Origin: Actinomadura craniellae
GTDB taxonomy: Bacteria; Actinomycetota; Actinomycetes; Streptosporangiales; Streptosporangiaceae
DNA: 64,000 bases
Direction: 5' to 3'
NCBI RefSeq assembly: GCF_003289645.1
Contig: NZ_QLYX01000007.1
Span: forward strand, 124,001-188,000
The position numbers and the translations under genes were made by a program. Positions 40,532 to 50,105 of this stretch are shown piece after piece. The stretch's first letter is position 1, and each line of letters starts with the position of its first letter. The notes below the pieces were generated by a model. The model made no database searches. It had not been told where the DNA came from and saw nothing but the letters and a program-made list of their open reading frames with translations.

Positions 40532-41443
40532 ATGAGCGAACCCACCTCCACCGGCGTTCCCACCCCGACCGCGGGCCGCATCCCGCACGGCCCCTTCCGG
40601 GCAGGTGACCAGGTTCAGCTCACCGACCCCAAGGGACGCCGCAACACCATCACCCTCCAGTCCGGCCGGCTCTTCCACAGCCACAAGGGGTCCATCGCCC
40701 ACGACGAGATCATCGGCCGTCCCGAAGGGATCGTGCTGCGCTCCACCGGCGGCACCGAGTACCTGGCCTTCCGCCCCCTCCTGCACGACTACGCCGTGCG
40801 GATGCCGCGCGGCGCCGCCGTCGTCTACCCCAAGGACGCCGCGCAGATCATCACCATGGCCGACGTCTTCCCCGGCGCCCGGGTCGTCGAGGCCGGCGCC
40901 GGCTCCGGCGCCCTCACCTGCTGGCTGCTGCGCGCCGTCGGCGAGCACGGGCTGGTCTCCTCCTACGAGCGCCGGCCCGACTTCGCCGACGTCGCCCGCA
41001 CCAACGTCGAGACCTTCTTCGGCGGCCCGCACCCCGCCTGGCGGCTCACCGTCGGCTCTCTCGAACACGCCCTCACCGAGACCGACGTCGACCGGGTCGT
41101 CCTCGACATGCTCGCCCCCTGGGAGTGCCTGGACGCCGTCGCCAAGGCCCTGGTGCCCGGCGGGCTCGTCTGCGCCTACATCGCCACCACCACCCAGATG
41201 TCCCGGGTCGTGGAGGGCCTGCGCGAACACGGGACGTTCGCCGAGCCGTACGCCTTCGAGACGATGCTGCGGTCCTGGCACGTCGACGGCCTCGCCGTCC
41301 GCCCCGATCACCGGATGGTCGGGCACACCGGCTTCCTGGTGACCGCCCGCCGGCTCGCCGACGGGGTGGTTCCCCCGATGCGCCGCCGCCGGCCCGCCAA
41401 GGGCGCTCGCCCGGAGGAGACCGACGCAGTACAGGCCGACTGA
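40532..41443 (+). CDS. trmI: tRNA (adenine-N1-)-methyltransferase TrmI
   Basis: TrmI methylates adenine 58 in the T-loop of tRNAs using SAM. In 303 residues it shows an N-terminal beta domain (GPFRAGDQVQLTDPKG) and the SAM motif VVEAGAGSGALT; the active-site Asp is in VVLDMLAPW. It lies directly upstream of mpa, as in other actinobacterial proteasome loci, and may share transcription with the site-2 protease gene 31 bases before it. Confidence 0.94.
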   Translation: MSEPTSTGVPTPTAGRIPHGPFRAGDQVQLTDPKGRRNTITLQSGRLFHSHKGSIAHDEIIGRPEGIVLRSTGGTEYLAFRPLLHDYAVRMPRGAAVVYPKDAAQIITMADVFPGARVVEAGAGSGALTCWLLRAVGEHGLVSSYERRPDFADVARTNVETFFGGPHPAWRLTVGSLEHALTETDVDRVVLDMLAPWECLDAVAKALVPGGLVCAYIATTTQMSRVVEGLREHGTFAEPYAFETMLRSWHVDGLAVRPDHRMVGHTGFLVTARRLADGVVPPMRRRRPAKGARPEETDAVQAD

Positions 41444-41749
41444 GCGCGCCACACAACGTGCTCAAGGTCACAAAACTACACCGAGTGACGGGAATTCCAG
41501 CGCGATCGTCGGTTGTCACGAAGCTTTCCAAATCGCAAGGCTTCGGTAAAATTTGCGGAAGCACTGTTCCACAGTAGGTTTTCTTGTGCCAGAAGCGTGT
41601 TTGAACCGCAAGTCCTGCTGTCCTGCTGGTGGTGCGGGAACACCCCATCGGCCCCACCGGCAAGACACGACCACCTACGAGCAGGTTACGGAAGCCCGCC
41701 AGATAGGTAGGGTCTGAGTTGTCGACTCTCTGTGAGGAGGTGACGGGGC
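41444..41749. other. 306-base non-coding region before mpa
   Basis: The stretch about 41455-41620 is much richer in A/T than its surroundings. No gene, hairpin or RNA family is recognised. The mpa promoter candidate lies near its end. Confidence 0.55.
41686..41713 (+). promoter_or_regulatory. Candidate mpa promoter
   Basis: TTACGG (41686-41691) and TAGGGT (41708-41713) are separated by 16 bases. The sequence GTAGGGTCTGA around the -10 is repeated upstream of prcB. The ribosome site GAGGAGG is at 41735-41741, 9 bases before the start. Confidence 0.5.
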
Positions 41750-43513
41750 GTGGCCGCTCGTGACGATGCTGGGGCGCGCAAGGCGCAGCACGACAAAGAG
41801 GTCCAGGACCTCCAAACGCAGGTCTCCTTCCTGGAAGAAGAGATCTCCGTGCTGCGCCGGAAGCTCGCGGAATCCCCCCGCCAAGTTCGTGTGCTGGAAG
41901 AGCGCCTCCATGAGGCACAGGCCAATCTGGCCGCCGTGACGGGACAGAACGAACGTCTCGTCACGACCCTCAAGGAGGCCCGAGAGCAGATCATCGCGCT
42001 GAAAGAGGAGGTCGACAGGCTCGCGCAACCCCCGTCCGGCTTCGGGGTGTTCCTCGAAGCACGAGGCGATGGAACGGTCGATATCTTCACCGGCGGACGC
42101 AAACTCCGGGTCAACGTCAGCCCGGCCGTCGACATCGACGAGTTGCAGCGCGGCCAGGAGGTCATGCTCAACGAGGCGCTCAACGTCGTCGAAGCCCTCG
42201 ACTTCGAAGAGCAGGGCGAAGTCGTCATGCTCAAGGAGGTCTTCGCCGACGGCGAACGCGCCCTCGTCATAGCGCACGCCGACGAAGAGCGCGTCATCAA
42301 GCTCGCCGAACCGCTACGCGGCGTCTCCCTGCGCCCCGGCGACTCGCTGATGCTCGAATCGCGCTCCGGCTACGCGTACGAGAAGATCCACAAGGCCGAG
42401 GTCGAAGAACTCGTCCTCGAAGAGGTGCCCGACATCTCCTACGAGGAGATCGGCGGGCTCGGCAGCCAGATCGAAATGATCCGGGACGCCGTCGAACTGC
42501 CCTACCTGCACGCCGACCTCTTCCGCGAACACCACCTCCGGCCGCCCAAGGGCGTCCTGCTGTACGGCCCGCCCGGCTGCGGCAAGACGCTCATCGCCAA
42601 GGCCGTGGCCAACTCGCTGGCCAAGAAGGTCGCCGAGCAGACCGGCCAGGAAGGCAAGAGCTTCTTCCTCAACATCAAGGGCCCCGAACTTCTCAACAAG
42701 TACGTCGGCGAGACCGAGCGGCACATCCGCCTGGTCTTCCAACGAGCCCGCGAGAAGGCCTCGGCCGGCACCCCGGTCATCGTGTTCTTCGACGAGATGG
42801 ACTCCATCTTCCGCACCCGCGGCTCCGGAGTCTCCTCCGACGTCGAGAACACGATCGTCCCGCAGCTCCTCTCGGAGATCGACGGCGTCGAAGGACTCGA
42901 AAACGTCATCGTGATCGGCGCGTCCAACCGCGAAGACATGATCGACCCGGCGATCCTGCGACCCGGCCGGCTGGACGTCAAGATCAAGATCGAGCGGCCC
43001 GACGCCGAAGCCGCCCGAGACATCTTCTCCAAGTACATCCTTGCCGGGCTGCCCCTGCACCCCGACGAGGTCAAGGAACACGGCAACTCCTCCGAAGCCG
43101 CGGTGGAAGCCATGATCCAACGAGTCGTCGAACGGATGTACAGCGAGACCGAAGAGAACCGCTTCCTGGAGGTCACCTACGCCAACGGTGACAAGGAAGT
43201 CCTCTACTTCAAGGACTTCAACTCCGGCGCGATGATCCAGAACATCGTCGACCGGGCCAAGAAGATGGCCATCAAGCAGTTCCTCGACACCGGCCAGAAG
43301 GGGCTGCGGATCAGCCACCTCCTCGCCGCCTGCGTCGACGAGTTCAGCGAGAACGAGGACCTGCCCAACACCACCAACCCCGACGACTGGGCCCGCATCT
43401 CCGGCAAGAAGGGCGAACGGATCGTCTACATCCGCACGCTCGTCTCCGGCAAGACCGGCACCGAAGCCGGACGGTCCATCGACACGGTGGCCAACACCGG
43501 GCAATACCTCTAA
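41750..43513 (+). CDS. mpa: Proteasome-activating AAA+ ATPase Mpa/ARC
   Basis: Mpa forms the hexameric ring that recognises Pup, unfolds pupylated substrates and passes them to the 20S core. The 587-residue chain has an N-terminal coiled coil (about residues 15-90) that binds Pup, OB domains (about 95-240), and an AAA+ module with Walker A GPPGCGKT, Walker [11 protein letters not shown] and arginine-finger region ILRPGRLD. The C-terminal GQYL is the gate-opening tail. GTG 41750 has GAGGAGG upstream. Confidence 0.97.
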   Translation: MAARDDAGARKAQHDKEVQDLQTQVSFLEEEISVLRRKLAESPRQVRVLEERLHEAQANLAAVTGQNERLVTTLKEAREQIIALKEEVDRLAQPPSGFGVFLEARGDGTVDIFTGGRKLRVNVSPAVDIDELQRGQEVMLNEALNVVEALDFEEQGEVVMLKEVFADGERALVIAHADEERVIKLAEPLRGVSLRPGDSLMLESRSGYAYEKIHKAEVEELVLEEVPDISYEEIGGLGSQIEMIRDAVELPYLHADLFREHHLRPPKGVLLYGPPGCGKTLIAKAVANSLAKKVAEQTGQEGKSFFLNIKGPELLNKYVGETERHIRLVFQRAREKASAGTPVIVFFDEMDSIFRTRGSGVSSDVENTIVPQLLSEIDGVEGLENVIVIGASNREDMIDPAILRPGRLDVKIKIERPDAEAARDIFSKYILAGLPLHPDEVKEHGNSSEAAVEAMIQRVVERMYSETEENRFLEVTYANGDKEVLYFKDFNSGAMIQNIVDRAKKMAIKQFLDTGQKGLRISHLLAACVDEFSENEDLPNTTNPDDWARISGKKGERIVYIRTLVSGKTGTEAGRSIDTVANTGQYL

Positions 43514-43538
43514 AACAACCCTAAAAACACCGCCCACC

Positions 43539-43571
43539 GGCGCGGCGGCCAACCCGATTGGCCGCCGCGCC
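43539..43571. terminator. Hairpin between mpa and dop
   Basis: A perfect 14-bp stem (GGCGCGGCGGCCAA, 43539-43552, with 43558-43571) has a 5-base loop and lies 26 bases after the mpa stop. Confidence 0.65.
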
Positions 43572-43661
43572 GCCGGCTTGACGATCCAACCCCCACTCAC
43601 CCGGGTAGGAGGCCGTCATGACCCGACCTTCACCCCCGTGGCTCCACCCCACGGCCCCCGA

Positions 43662-43667
43662 TAGGCT
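43662..43667 (+). promoter_or_regulatory. -10 box TAGGCT, leaderless dop
   Basis: TAGGCT is followed by 6 bases and the dop ATG. Confidence 0.5.
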
Positions 43668-43673
43668 CGACAC

Positions 43674-45191
43674 ATGAGTGTTCGGCGCGTGATGGGGATC
43701 GAGACCGAGTACGGAATCTCCGTGCCCGGCCAGCCAGGGGCCAACGCGATGGTCACCTCCTCGCAGGTGGTGAACGCCTACCTCGCGGCCTCCGCCGCCA
43801 AGGCCCGGCGAGCCCGCTGGGACTTCGAAGAGGAGAACCCGCTCCGCGACGCCCGCGGCTTCGACCTGGCCCGCGAAGTCGCCGACGCCAGCCAACTCAC
43901 CGACGAAGACCTCGGACTCGCCAACGTCATCCTCACCAACGGGGCACGGCTCTACGTCGACCACGCCCACCCCGAGTACTCCGCCCCCGAGTGCACCAAC
44001 CCGCGCGACGCCGTCATCTGGGACAAAGCCGGTGAACGCGTCATGGCCGACGCCGTCCGACGCGCCGCCCAGATCCCCGGCACCCACCCCATCCAGCTTT
44101 ACAAAAACAACACCGACAACAAGGGCGCCTCCTACGGCTGCCACGAGAACTACCTCATGAAGCGCGAAACCCCGTTCTCGGACATCGTGCGGCACCTCAC
44201 CCCCTTCTTCGTCTCCCGCCAAGTCGTCACCGGCGCCGGCCGCGTCGGCATCGGCGTCGACGGCCGCGGCGACGGCTTCCAGATCAGCCAGCGCGCCGAC
44301 TTCTTCGAAGTCGAAGTCGGCCTCGAAACCACCCTCAAACGACCCATCATCAACACCCGCGACGAACCCCACGCCGACCCCGAGAAATACCGCCGACTCC
44401 ACGTCATCATCGGCGACGCCAACATGAGCGAGATCTCCACCTACCTCAAACTCGGCACCACCGCCATCGTGCTCGCCATGATCGAAGACGCCTTCCTCAC
44501 CACCGACCTCTCCGTCGACATGCCCGTCGCCGGACTCCGCGCCGTCTCCCACGACCCCACCTGCAAACACCTCCTCACCCTGCGCGACGGCCGCAAGATG
44601 ACCGCCGTCCAACTCCAGATGGAGTACCTCGAACAAGCCCGCAAATACGTCGAAGACCGCTACGGCTCCGACGTCGACGAACACACCCGCGACGTCCTCG
44701 ACCGGTGGGAATCCGTCCTCCACCGCCTCGGCGACGACCCCATGCAGCTCTCCCGCGAACTCGACTGGGTCGCCAAACTCGAACTCCTCGAGGGCTACCG
44801 CACCCGCGACGGCCTCGACTGGTCCCACCCCCGCCTGCAACTCGTCGACCTCCAGTACACCGACATCCGACCCGACAAGGGCCTCTACAACCGGCTGGTG
44901 GCCCGCGGCCGCATCGAACGCCTCGCCACCGAGGCCCAGGTCGAGGCCGCCGTCGAGAACCCGCCCGAGGACACCCGCGCCTACTTCCGCGGCCGCTGCC
45001 TGGGCCAGTACGCCGACTCCGTCGCCGCCGCCTCCTGGGACTCCGTCATCTTCGACGTCCCCGGCCGCGAATCCCTCCAACGAGTCCCCACCCTCGAACC
45101 GCTGCGCGGCACCAAGCAGCACGTGGGAGCGCTGCTCGACCGCTGCCGCACCGCCGCCGAACTGGTCGCCACCCTCACCGGCGAGGGCTGA
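43674..45191 (+). CDS. dop: Pup deamidase/depupylase Dop
   Basis: Dop is a glutamine-synthetase-fold enzyme that removes Pup from proteins and, where Pup ends in Gln, deamidates it. In 505 residues it shows the ATP/metal motif MGIETEYGI, the Dop-specific insertion ([17 protein letters not shown]) that PafA lacks, [13 protein letters not shown] and [17 protein letters not shown]. Because Pup here already ends in Glu, depupylation should be its main task. Confidence 0.97.
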   Translation: MSVRRVMGIETEYGISVPGQPGANAMVTSSQVVNAYLAASAAKARRARWDFEEENPLRDARGFDLAREVADASQLTDEDLGLANVILTNGARLYVDHAHPEYSAPECTNPRDAVIWDKAGERVMADAVRRAAQIPGTHPIQLYKNNTDNKGASYGCHENYLMKRETPFSDIVRHLTPFFVSRQVVTGAGRVGIGVDGRGDGFQISQRADFFEVEVGLETTLKRPIINTRDEPHADPEKYRRLHVIIGDANMSEISTYLKLGTTAIVLAMIEDAFLTTDLSVDMPVAGLRAVSHDPTCKHLLTLRDGRKMTAVQLQMEYLEQARKYVEDRYGSDVDEHTRDVLDRWESVLHRLGDDPMQLSRELDWVAKLELLEGYRTRDGLDWSHPRLQLVDLQYTDIRPDKGLYNRLVARGRIERLATEAQVEAAVENPPEDTRAYFRGRCLGQYADSVAAASWDSVIFDVPGRESLQRVPTLEPLRGTKQHVGALLDRCRTAAELVATLTGEG

Positions 45192-45328
45192 CCCCCACCG
45201 GACGCGGCAGAGATGTGACCGCTATGCCCGTTTCGTTTGATCACAGACCGGCGATAACCCCGGCAGACCCCGCATCCGACACCAGGAACGGGCGGCTGAG
45301 AGACCCGCTCATCCCCGGTGATCGGAGA

Positions 45329-45334
45329 TAGGGT
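45329..45334 (+). promoter_or_regulatory. Candidate -10 box of pup
   Basis: TAGGGT lies 32 bases before the pup ATG; the leader carries GGGAGG at 45355-45360. Confidence 0.4.
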
Positions 45335-45366
45335 TGAGAACACCGGCACGACACGGGAGGTAGGGA

Positions 45367-45576
45367 ATGGCCACCAAGGACACGGGCGGACAGAAGCAGA
45401 CCGGGCGGCGCACCGAAGAGGTCGAGGAGACCCAGGCGGCCCCCGCCGAAGACGTCCAGGAACGCAACGAAAAACTGACCGACGACGTCGACGCAATCCT
45501 CGACGAAATCGACGAGGTATTGGAAGAGAATGCAGAGGAATTCGTGAGGAGCTACGTCCAGAAAGGCGGTGAATGA
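45367..45576 (+). CDS. pup: Prokaryotic ubiquitin-like protein Pup
   Basis: Pup is the small, largely disordered tag attached by its C-terminal glutamate to lysines of target proteins. The 69 residues include the helical Mpa-binding part (LTDDVDAILDEIDEVLEENA) and end in the conserved KGGE. The last residue is Glu, so no deamidation is needed before ligation by PafA. The ATG has GGGAGG 6 bases upstream. The next gene starts only 7 bases downstream. Confidence 0.97.
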   Translation: MATKDTGGQKQTGRRTEEVEETQAAPAEDVQERNEKLTDDVDAILDEIDEVLEENAEEFVRSYVQKGGE

Positions 45577-45583
45577 TCCCGGT

Positions 45584-46762
45584 ATGTCCGATTTTCTAGA
45601 AGGGTTAGCAAAGGGCACAAAGAAGTGTCCTGACTGCGGCGAGTTAAAGTCAACGTCTGAATTTGGCCGTAATAAGCGGATGGTCGATGGCTTCGCCAGG
45701 TACTGCAAGGCGTGTTTCGGTATCAGGTCGAAGCAGAGTTACCGCAAAAGAATGGCCGCTCAGGGAAGGGTCGTTCGAGAGCGCCTAGAGGTCCCGCACG
45801 GCCACAAGTACTGCCCAAAGTGCTGTGAGATAAAGTCGATCGCCGAGTTCGGTCGCAACCGGGCAGAAAAGTCGGGTCTCACAGCCTATTGTAAGCCTTG
45901 CCATAATAAGGTCACAGTAGAAATAAAGAATCGTGTACATGGAAGTGTTCGAAATTATCTCTTCAAGTATCGATACGGGATCACAGTCGAAGAGGTAGAC
46001 AAGATAAGCAGGCGTCAAGGTGGAATATGCGTGATCTGCCTTCGTGAACCGGCGCTTCACGTCGATCACGACCACCAGACGGGACTTGTCCGCGGCCTGC
46101 TGTGCTTCGGCTGCAACGGGGGACTCGGCCAGTTCCAGGACGAAGCGTGGCGGCTGCGCCGGGCGGCCGGTTACCTGGATGGCAGGCTCACCCACTTCCA
46201 GCACATGGAACTCGAGTTCGGAACGCCGACCATCGGCGGTCTCGCAAACCGTGGGCGGAGCCGGGTCCGGGGGGCGAGGGCTGACCGGCTGAGTTCCGCC
46301 CGGCACTACAAGTTGCGCGCCAAGTACGGCATCGATGAGCGGGATGAGCAGCGGATGCTGGCCGCTCAACGAGGTCTGTGCGCGATCTGCGCCAACGAGC
46401 CTGGTGGCCACGTCGACCATGATCACGAGAGTGGCGCGGTCCGAGGGGTCCTCTGTCTGGGATGCAACAGTGGCATGGGGCAGTTCAAGGACGACGCGAT
46501 CTCGCTGCTGCGCGCGGCGGATTACCTGGATGGCTTCCTGGCGGGGCCGGGTGCGCGATCCGCTGCCTCGGCCGGATCCTGGCCGGAACCTCCGGGTGCG
46601 ATGGCGCCCACGTGCCGGTCGTTGTTCCGGGCGTTGGACGGCGAGCGCCGGAGGGCGGCTGCGGAGCTGGCGGAGCGTGCGGGTTGCCCGTGGGATGTCG
46701 AGGCGGTGGGTCTGCGGAACGTCGAGGTGGCGCTGGCGCCGGAGTACCCGCACGGGCGGTGA
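45584..46762 (+). CDS. Protein with two zinc ribbons and two endonuclease-VII-like HNH domains
   Basis: In 392 residues there are two N-terminal zinc ribbons (Cys15/18/41/44, and a second in KYCPKCCEIKS...YCKPC), then two copies of a recombination-endonuclease-VII-like domain. Each copy has a CxxC pair, HVDHDHxxGxVRG, LCxGCN and FxD, which fit the metal-binding His-Me site. The first half has about 51% G+C by hand count, far below its surroundings, and suggests transfer. ATG 45584 follows the pup stop by 7 bases; GTG 45569, overlapping pup, is an alternative. Its function in the proteasome locus is unknown. Confidence 0.85.
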   Translation: MSDFLEGLAKGTKKCPDCGELKSTSEFGRNKRMVDGFARYCKACFGIRSKQSYRKRMAAQGRVVRERLEVPHGHKYCPKCCEIKSIAEFGRNRAEKSGLTAYCKPCHNKVTVEIKNRVHGSVRNYLFKYRYGITVEEVDKISRRQGGICVICLREPALHVDHDHQTGLVRGLLCFGCNGGLGQFQDEAWRLRRAAGYLDGRLTHFQHMELEFGTPTIGGLANRGRSRVRGARADRLSSARHYKLRAKYGIDERDEQRMLAAQRGLCAICANEPGGHVDHDHESGAVRGVLCLGCNSGMGQFKDDAISLLRAADYLDGFLAGPGARSAASAGSWPEPPGAMAPTCRSLFRALDGERRRAAAELAERAGCPWDVEAVGLRNVEVALAPEYPHGR

Positions 46763-48250
46763 TCAGGCTCCGGGGGTGCTGGAGAGCGCTTCGGGGTGGG
46801 GTGTGTCCGGCCCGGGGTCGGCGGCAGGGAGGGCCGGGGTTTCGGTGGTGAGGGGCCGGGTGGTGGCCTGGAGTTCGTCGAGGGCGTGGGCGTAGGCGTC
46901 GGGGACGGGGAAGCCGTCGTCGGGGACGGGTACGCCGTCGCCGAGGCGGGCCCAGGCGAAGTCGGCCGCGGCGGCGGCGCTGAGGATTTCCAGGGCGGTC
47001 TGCGGGGTGCCGGGGGTGAGGTGTTCGGCGGGTCGCCCGTGGGCGGGCCACAGTGCGCGCAGGGGGTGCGCGGTGTCGGTGGTGATCTCGCCGAGCAGGG
47101 TGCGTAGTTCGGGGTCGAGCCAGTCGCCGATGGGCGGGGCGAGGTCGGGCCGGTAGCCGGCGAGGTCGGCGGCGAGCAGTGCGATGGCGGCGTGCCGGGG
47201 TTCGGTGGCGTCGTCGTCTTCGGGTTGGCCGCACAGGGGGGTCAGTGCGGTGGCGAGGTCGTAGCAGGCGAGCTGGAGGCGTTCGCCGGGGGCTGTGTCG
47301 GGGAAGAGGGCCGCGCCGAGGGTGGGTGGGCAGCGGCTGGTCCATTCGCGTTCGACGGCTTGGTCGCCGTAGCCGAGGGCGTGGTGGTCGAGGGCGGGGC
47401 CGGTCTGGATGGGTTCGATGATCGACAGTAGGGCGGCGGCGCGGACGCGGAAGCGGGGGTCGTCGCGGAGTGCCTGGGCGGTCATGACCATGCAGCGGAT
47501 GATCTGTCCGGCGGCGTCGTCGCGGCCGGCGCGGAGTCGTTCGGTGTAGAGCCCGATGAGGGTGCGCAGTGGTGGGGGTGGGAGCCAGCGGAGCCGGCCT
47601 TGGTCGGCTGGGGGGCGGGCGAGGTGGGGTGTCCAGAGTTCGAGGAGGGTGGTGGCGAGGGTGGGGTCGAAGGCGGGGACGGCGGCGCACCACAGCATGG
47701 TGTTCCAGGTGGCGGCGATGGTGCTGGGGGTGCCGTGCAGGAAGTGGTTCCAGCCGAGCGGGTAGTCGGCGGGTGGGGCGAGGGCGGCTTGGGTGAGGAC
47801 GGAGCGGAGCCGGTAGGCGAGGGCGCCGGAGACGGCTTTGCCGGCGACGGCGAGCGGGGGGCCGTAGTCGATGGCGAAGTCGGGTCCGGTGGGGAGCAGG
47901 TGGGGTGGGACGGGTGGTGGGGGGAGGCCGGGTCCGGGGGGGAGCGCGGCGTGTCGGGTGGTGGTGGGGTGGGGTGGGGGGCAGGGGAACCAGCGGGTGT
48001 CGGCGGGGTGTAGGCGGTACCAGCGGGCCCAGGCGCCGTACATCCACCAGGAGTGGTCGGGGAGGGCGAGGAGCCGGGGTTGGAGGGCTTGGGCGCGGTG
48101 GGCGGGTGGGGCGGTGGTCCACCAGGGGTCGGCGATGGCGGCGCGGGTGTCGTGTTCGGCCCGGGTGAAGGGGTCGCCGTCGGGGGTTGGGGCGCCCGGC
48201 CACGGCGGGGGGTTCTGTGGGCCGCTTGGGCCAGGGGGTTCCCACACCAC
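46763..48250 (-). CDS. Protein of unknown function on the opposite strand of the proteasome locus
   Basis: The 495-residue frame is rich in Ala, Pro, Leu and Trp, with a Trp cluster near residues 43-80 (DPWWTTAPP, HSWWMYGAWARWY) and Pro-rich patches. No domain, signal peptide or membrane helix is recognised. Coding on this strand is supported by a G/C third position bias, balanced composition and a TACGAT box 6 bases before GTG 48250. Its stop touches the stop of the endonuclease gene (TGATCA), with no room for a terminator. Confidence 0.7.
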   Translation of the reverse strand: MVWEPPGPSGPQNPPPWPGAPTPDGDPFTRAEHDTRAAIADPWWTTAPPAHRAQALQPRLLALPDHSWWMYGAWARWYRLHPADTRWFPCPPPHPTTTRHAALPPGPGLPPPPVPPHLLPTGPDFAIDYGPPLAVAGKAVSGALAYRLRSVLTQAALAPPADYPLGWNHFLHGTPSTIAATWNTMLWCAAVPAFDPTLATTLLELWTPHLARPPADQGRLRWLPPPPLRTLIGLYTERLRAGRDDAAGQIIRCMVMTAQALRDDPRFRVRAAALLSIIEPIQTGPALDHHALGYGDQAVEREWTSRCPPTLGAALFPDTAPGERLQLACYDLATALTPLCGQPEDDDATEPRHAAIALLAADLAGYRPDLAPPIGDWLDPELRTLLGEITTDTAHPLRALWPAHGRPAEHLTPGTPQTALEILSAAAAADFAWARLGDGVPVPDDGFPVPDAYAHALDELQATTRPLTTETPALPAADPGPDTPHPEALSSTPGA

Positions 48251-48256
48251 AGCGTC

Positions 48257-48262
48257 ATCGTA
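48257..48262 (-). promoter_or_regulatory. -10 box TACGAT, leaderless unknown gene
   Basis: TACGAT on the minus strand is followed by 6 bases and GTG 48250. Confidence 0.45.
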
Positions 48263-48363
48263 GTGGTCGGGCGCGGAGCGTACCGGGGGGATTCGGGTGT
48301 GGGGTTCGCCGTGGGCGGAGGACGTAACGGATCACGGGCATGCGGTGGGCGCACTGGTGACAG

Positions 48364-48369
48364 TAGGGT
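48364..48369 (+). promoter_or_regulatory. Candidate -10 box of prcB-prcA
   Basis: TAGGGT lies 66 bases before prcB. It is part of GTAGGGTCTGA, which is identical at the mpa promoter. No good -35 is seen. Confidence 0.45.
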
Positions 48370-48435
48370 CTGAAGGGTCGTGCCGGTCGTTGTCCGCAGG
48401 GGGGCCGGTGCCGTGGCGTGGAGGGAAGGAGTCGC

Positions 48436-49281
48436 GTGGCGTCTCACGATTCGCAGTCCGGTCGGCTGCCGGGGGTGTTCTCGAGCCCGGGTGTGTCGTC
48501 GTTTGCGGAGTTCCTGGGGTCGTACTCGCCTGATCGGCTGCCTGGGCGCCGTACTCCGCCGGCGGTCGCGGCGGGGGAGGAGATCCCGCATGGCACGACG
48601 ATTGTGGCGGTGGCGTTTCCGCAGGGTGTGGTGATGGCGGGTGATCGTCGGGCCACTGCGGGGAATGTGATCGCGCAGCGCGATGTGGAGAAGGTCTTCC
48701 GGGCGGATGAGTTGTCCGCGGTCGCGATCGCGGGTACGGCGGGGATCGGGTTGGAGATCGTCCGGCTGTTCCAGGTGGAGTTGGAGCATTACGAGAAGTT
48801 GGAGGGTCGGACGCTTTCGCTGGAGGGTAAGGCGAACCGGCTGGCGGCGCTGATCCGCGGGAATCTGGGGATGGCGATGCAGGGGCTGGTGGTGGTGCCG
48901 TTGCTGGCGGGTTTCGATGAGGAGCGCGCGGGCGGGCGGATCTTCAGCTATGACGCTGCGGGGGGCCGGTACGAGGAGCGGGACTTCCATTCGATCGGGT
49001 CGGGTTCGGTGTTCGCGCGGGGGGCGTTGAAGAAGTTGTGGCGGCCGGGCCTGTCGGCTGAGGACGCTGCGCTGGTGTGTGTGCAGGCTTTGTATGACGC
49101 GGCCGACGACGATTCGGCGACGGGCGGTCCCGATTTGATCCGCCGAATTTTCCCGGTGGTTGCCGAGGTGACGGCGGACGGGTTCCGGCGGTTGCCCGAC
49201 GAGGAGGTCGGTGCGGTGGCGCAGTCCGTGGTGGACGGGCGTTTTGACTCACCGGGCGGTCCGACCGCCCCGCTGCGATAG
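48436..49281 (+). CDS. prcB: Proteasome beta subunit PrcB
   Basis: PrcB is the proteolytic subunit of the 20S core. The precursor has 281 residues; the propeptide is predicted to be cut before Thr54 in [12 protein letters not shown], which frees the catalytic threonine. The catalytic Asp/Lys region appears in [11 protein letters not shown] and VEKVF. GTG 48436 is chosen because GGAAGGAG lies 4 bases upstream; an earlier GTG at 48418 would overlap that site. prcA follows after 14 bases. Confidence 0.96.
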   Translation: MASHDSQSGRLPGVFSSPGVSSFAEFLGSYSPDRLPGRRTPPAVAAGEEIPHGTTIVAVAFPQGVVMAGDRRATAGNVIAQRDVEKVFRADELSAVAIAGTAGIGLEIVRLFQVELEHYEKLEGRTLSLEGKANRLAALIRGNLGMAMQGLVVVPLLAGFDEERAGGRIFSYDAAGGRYEERDFHSIGSGSVFARGALKKLWRPGLSAEDAALVCVQALYDAADDDSATGGPDLIRRIFPVVAEVTADGFRRLPDEEVGAVAQSVVDGRFDSPGGPTAPLR

Positions 49282-49295
49282 AGAGGGATCGACCG

Positions 49296-49991
49296 GTGTC
49301 CATGCCGTTCTACGTCTCGCCCGAACAGCAGATGAAGGACAAGGCCGACTATGCGCGTAAGGGCATCGCGCGGGGTCGGAGCGTGGTCGTGCTGCAGTAC
49401 GACGACGGCATCTTGTTCGTGGCTGACAATCCGTCCCGGGCGTTGCACAAGATCAGTGAGATCTATGACCGGATCGCGTTCGCGGCGGTGGGGAAGTACA
49501 ACGAGTTCGAGAATCTGCGGCTGGGCGGGGTCCGGTATGCGGATGTGAATGGTTACACGTATGACCGTCGTGATGTGACGGCGCGGGGTTTGGCGAACCT
49601 GTACGCGCAGACGCTGGGCACGATCTTCACGGAGACCAACAAGCCGTATGAGGTGGAGTTGGTGGTCGCGGAGGTGGGTGACACGGAGGCGTCGGACCAG
49701 ATCTACCGGTTGACGTTCGACGGGTCGGTGGCCGACGAGCATGGTTATGTGGCGATGGGTGGTCAGGCCGATGCGGTGGCGGAGGCGCTGAAGGCGCGGT
49801 TCGAGGAGGGGATGTCGCTGTCGGCGGCGTTGCGGGCGGCGGTGCAGTCGCTGGAGGCGCAGGATTCTGACCGGCATCTGGAGGCGAAGGCGCTGGAGGT
49901 GGCGGTGTTGGACCGTAATCGGGAGCACCGGTTGTTCCGGCGGTTGCCGGCGGTGCGGATCGAGGAGTTGCTGGGGGATTCGGCCGGCTGA
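49296..49991 (+). CDS. prcA: Proteasome alpha subunit PrcA
   Basis: PrcA forms the outer rings of the 20S core, whose N-termini gate the channel. The protein has 231 residues with the typical opening [21 protein letters not shown]. It lacks the catalytic threonine, as expected. GTG 49296 has AGAGGG 8 bases upstream; ATG 49302 is a possible second start. A terminator follows. Confidence 0.96.
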   Translation: MSMPFYVSPEQQMKDKADYARKGIARGRSVVVLQYDDGILFVADNPSRALHKISEIYDRIAFAAVGKYNEFENLRLGGVRYADVNGYTYDRRDVTARGLANLYAQTLGTIFTETNKPYEVELVVAEVGDTEASDQIYRLTFDGSVADEHGYVAMGGQADAVAEALKARFEEGMSLSAALRAAVQSLEAQDSDRHLEAKALEVAVLDRNREHRLFRRLPAVRIEELLGDSAG

Positions 49992-50003
49992 TCGGGTGTT
50001 GGG

Positions 50004-50038
50004 GGCGGCGGTCTTCGCGTGGGCGGGGCCGCCGTTTT
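50004..50038 (+). terminator. Terminator after prcA
   Basis: CGGCGG (50006-50011) pairs with CCGCCG (50029-50034) plus flanking wobble pairs, and is followed by TTTT. Confidence 0.55.
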
Positions 50039-50105
50039 CCCGTCCAGTTTGTGATCTACAACGTAAAGGCACCGAGCGTTGTGAAACCAGGGACGCCGGA
50101 GACTG

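Noticed and set aside
41590-41640. T-loop-like GTTTGAACCGC as a tRNA remnant
   Set aside because: No matching acceptor or anticodon stem can be drawn around it.
45555-45600. Pup and the endonuclease joined by a frameshift
   Set aside because: No slippery sequence or stimulating structure is seen, and the KGGE end plus stop codon of Pup is exactly as expected for a free protein.
46485-48245. Arg/Pro-rich minus-strand frame overlapping the unknown gene
   Set aside because: Its composition is that of a shifted reading frame; the frame at 46763-48250 has balanced composition and a start box.
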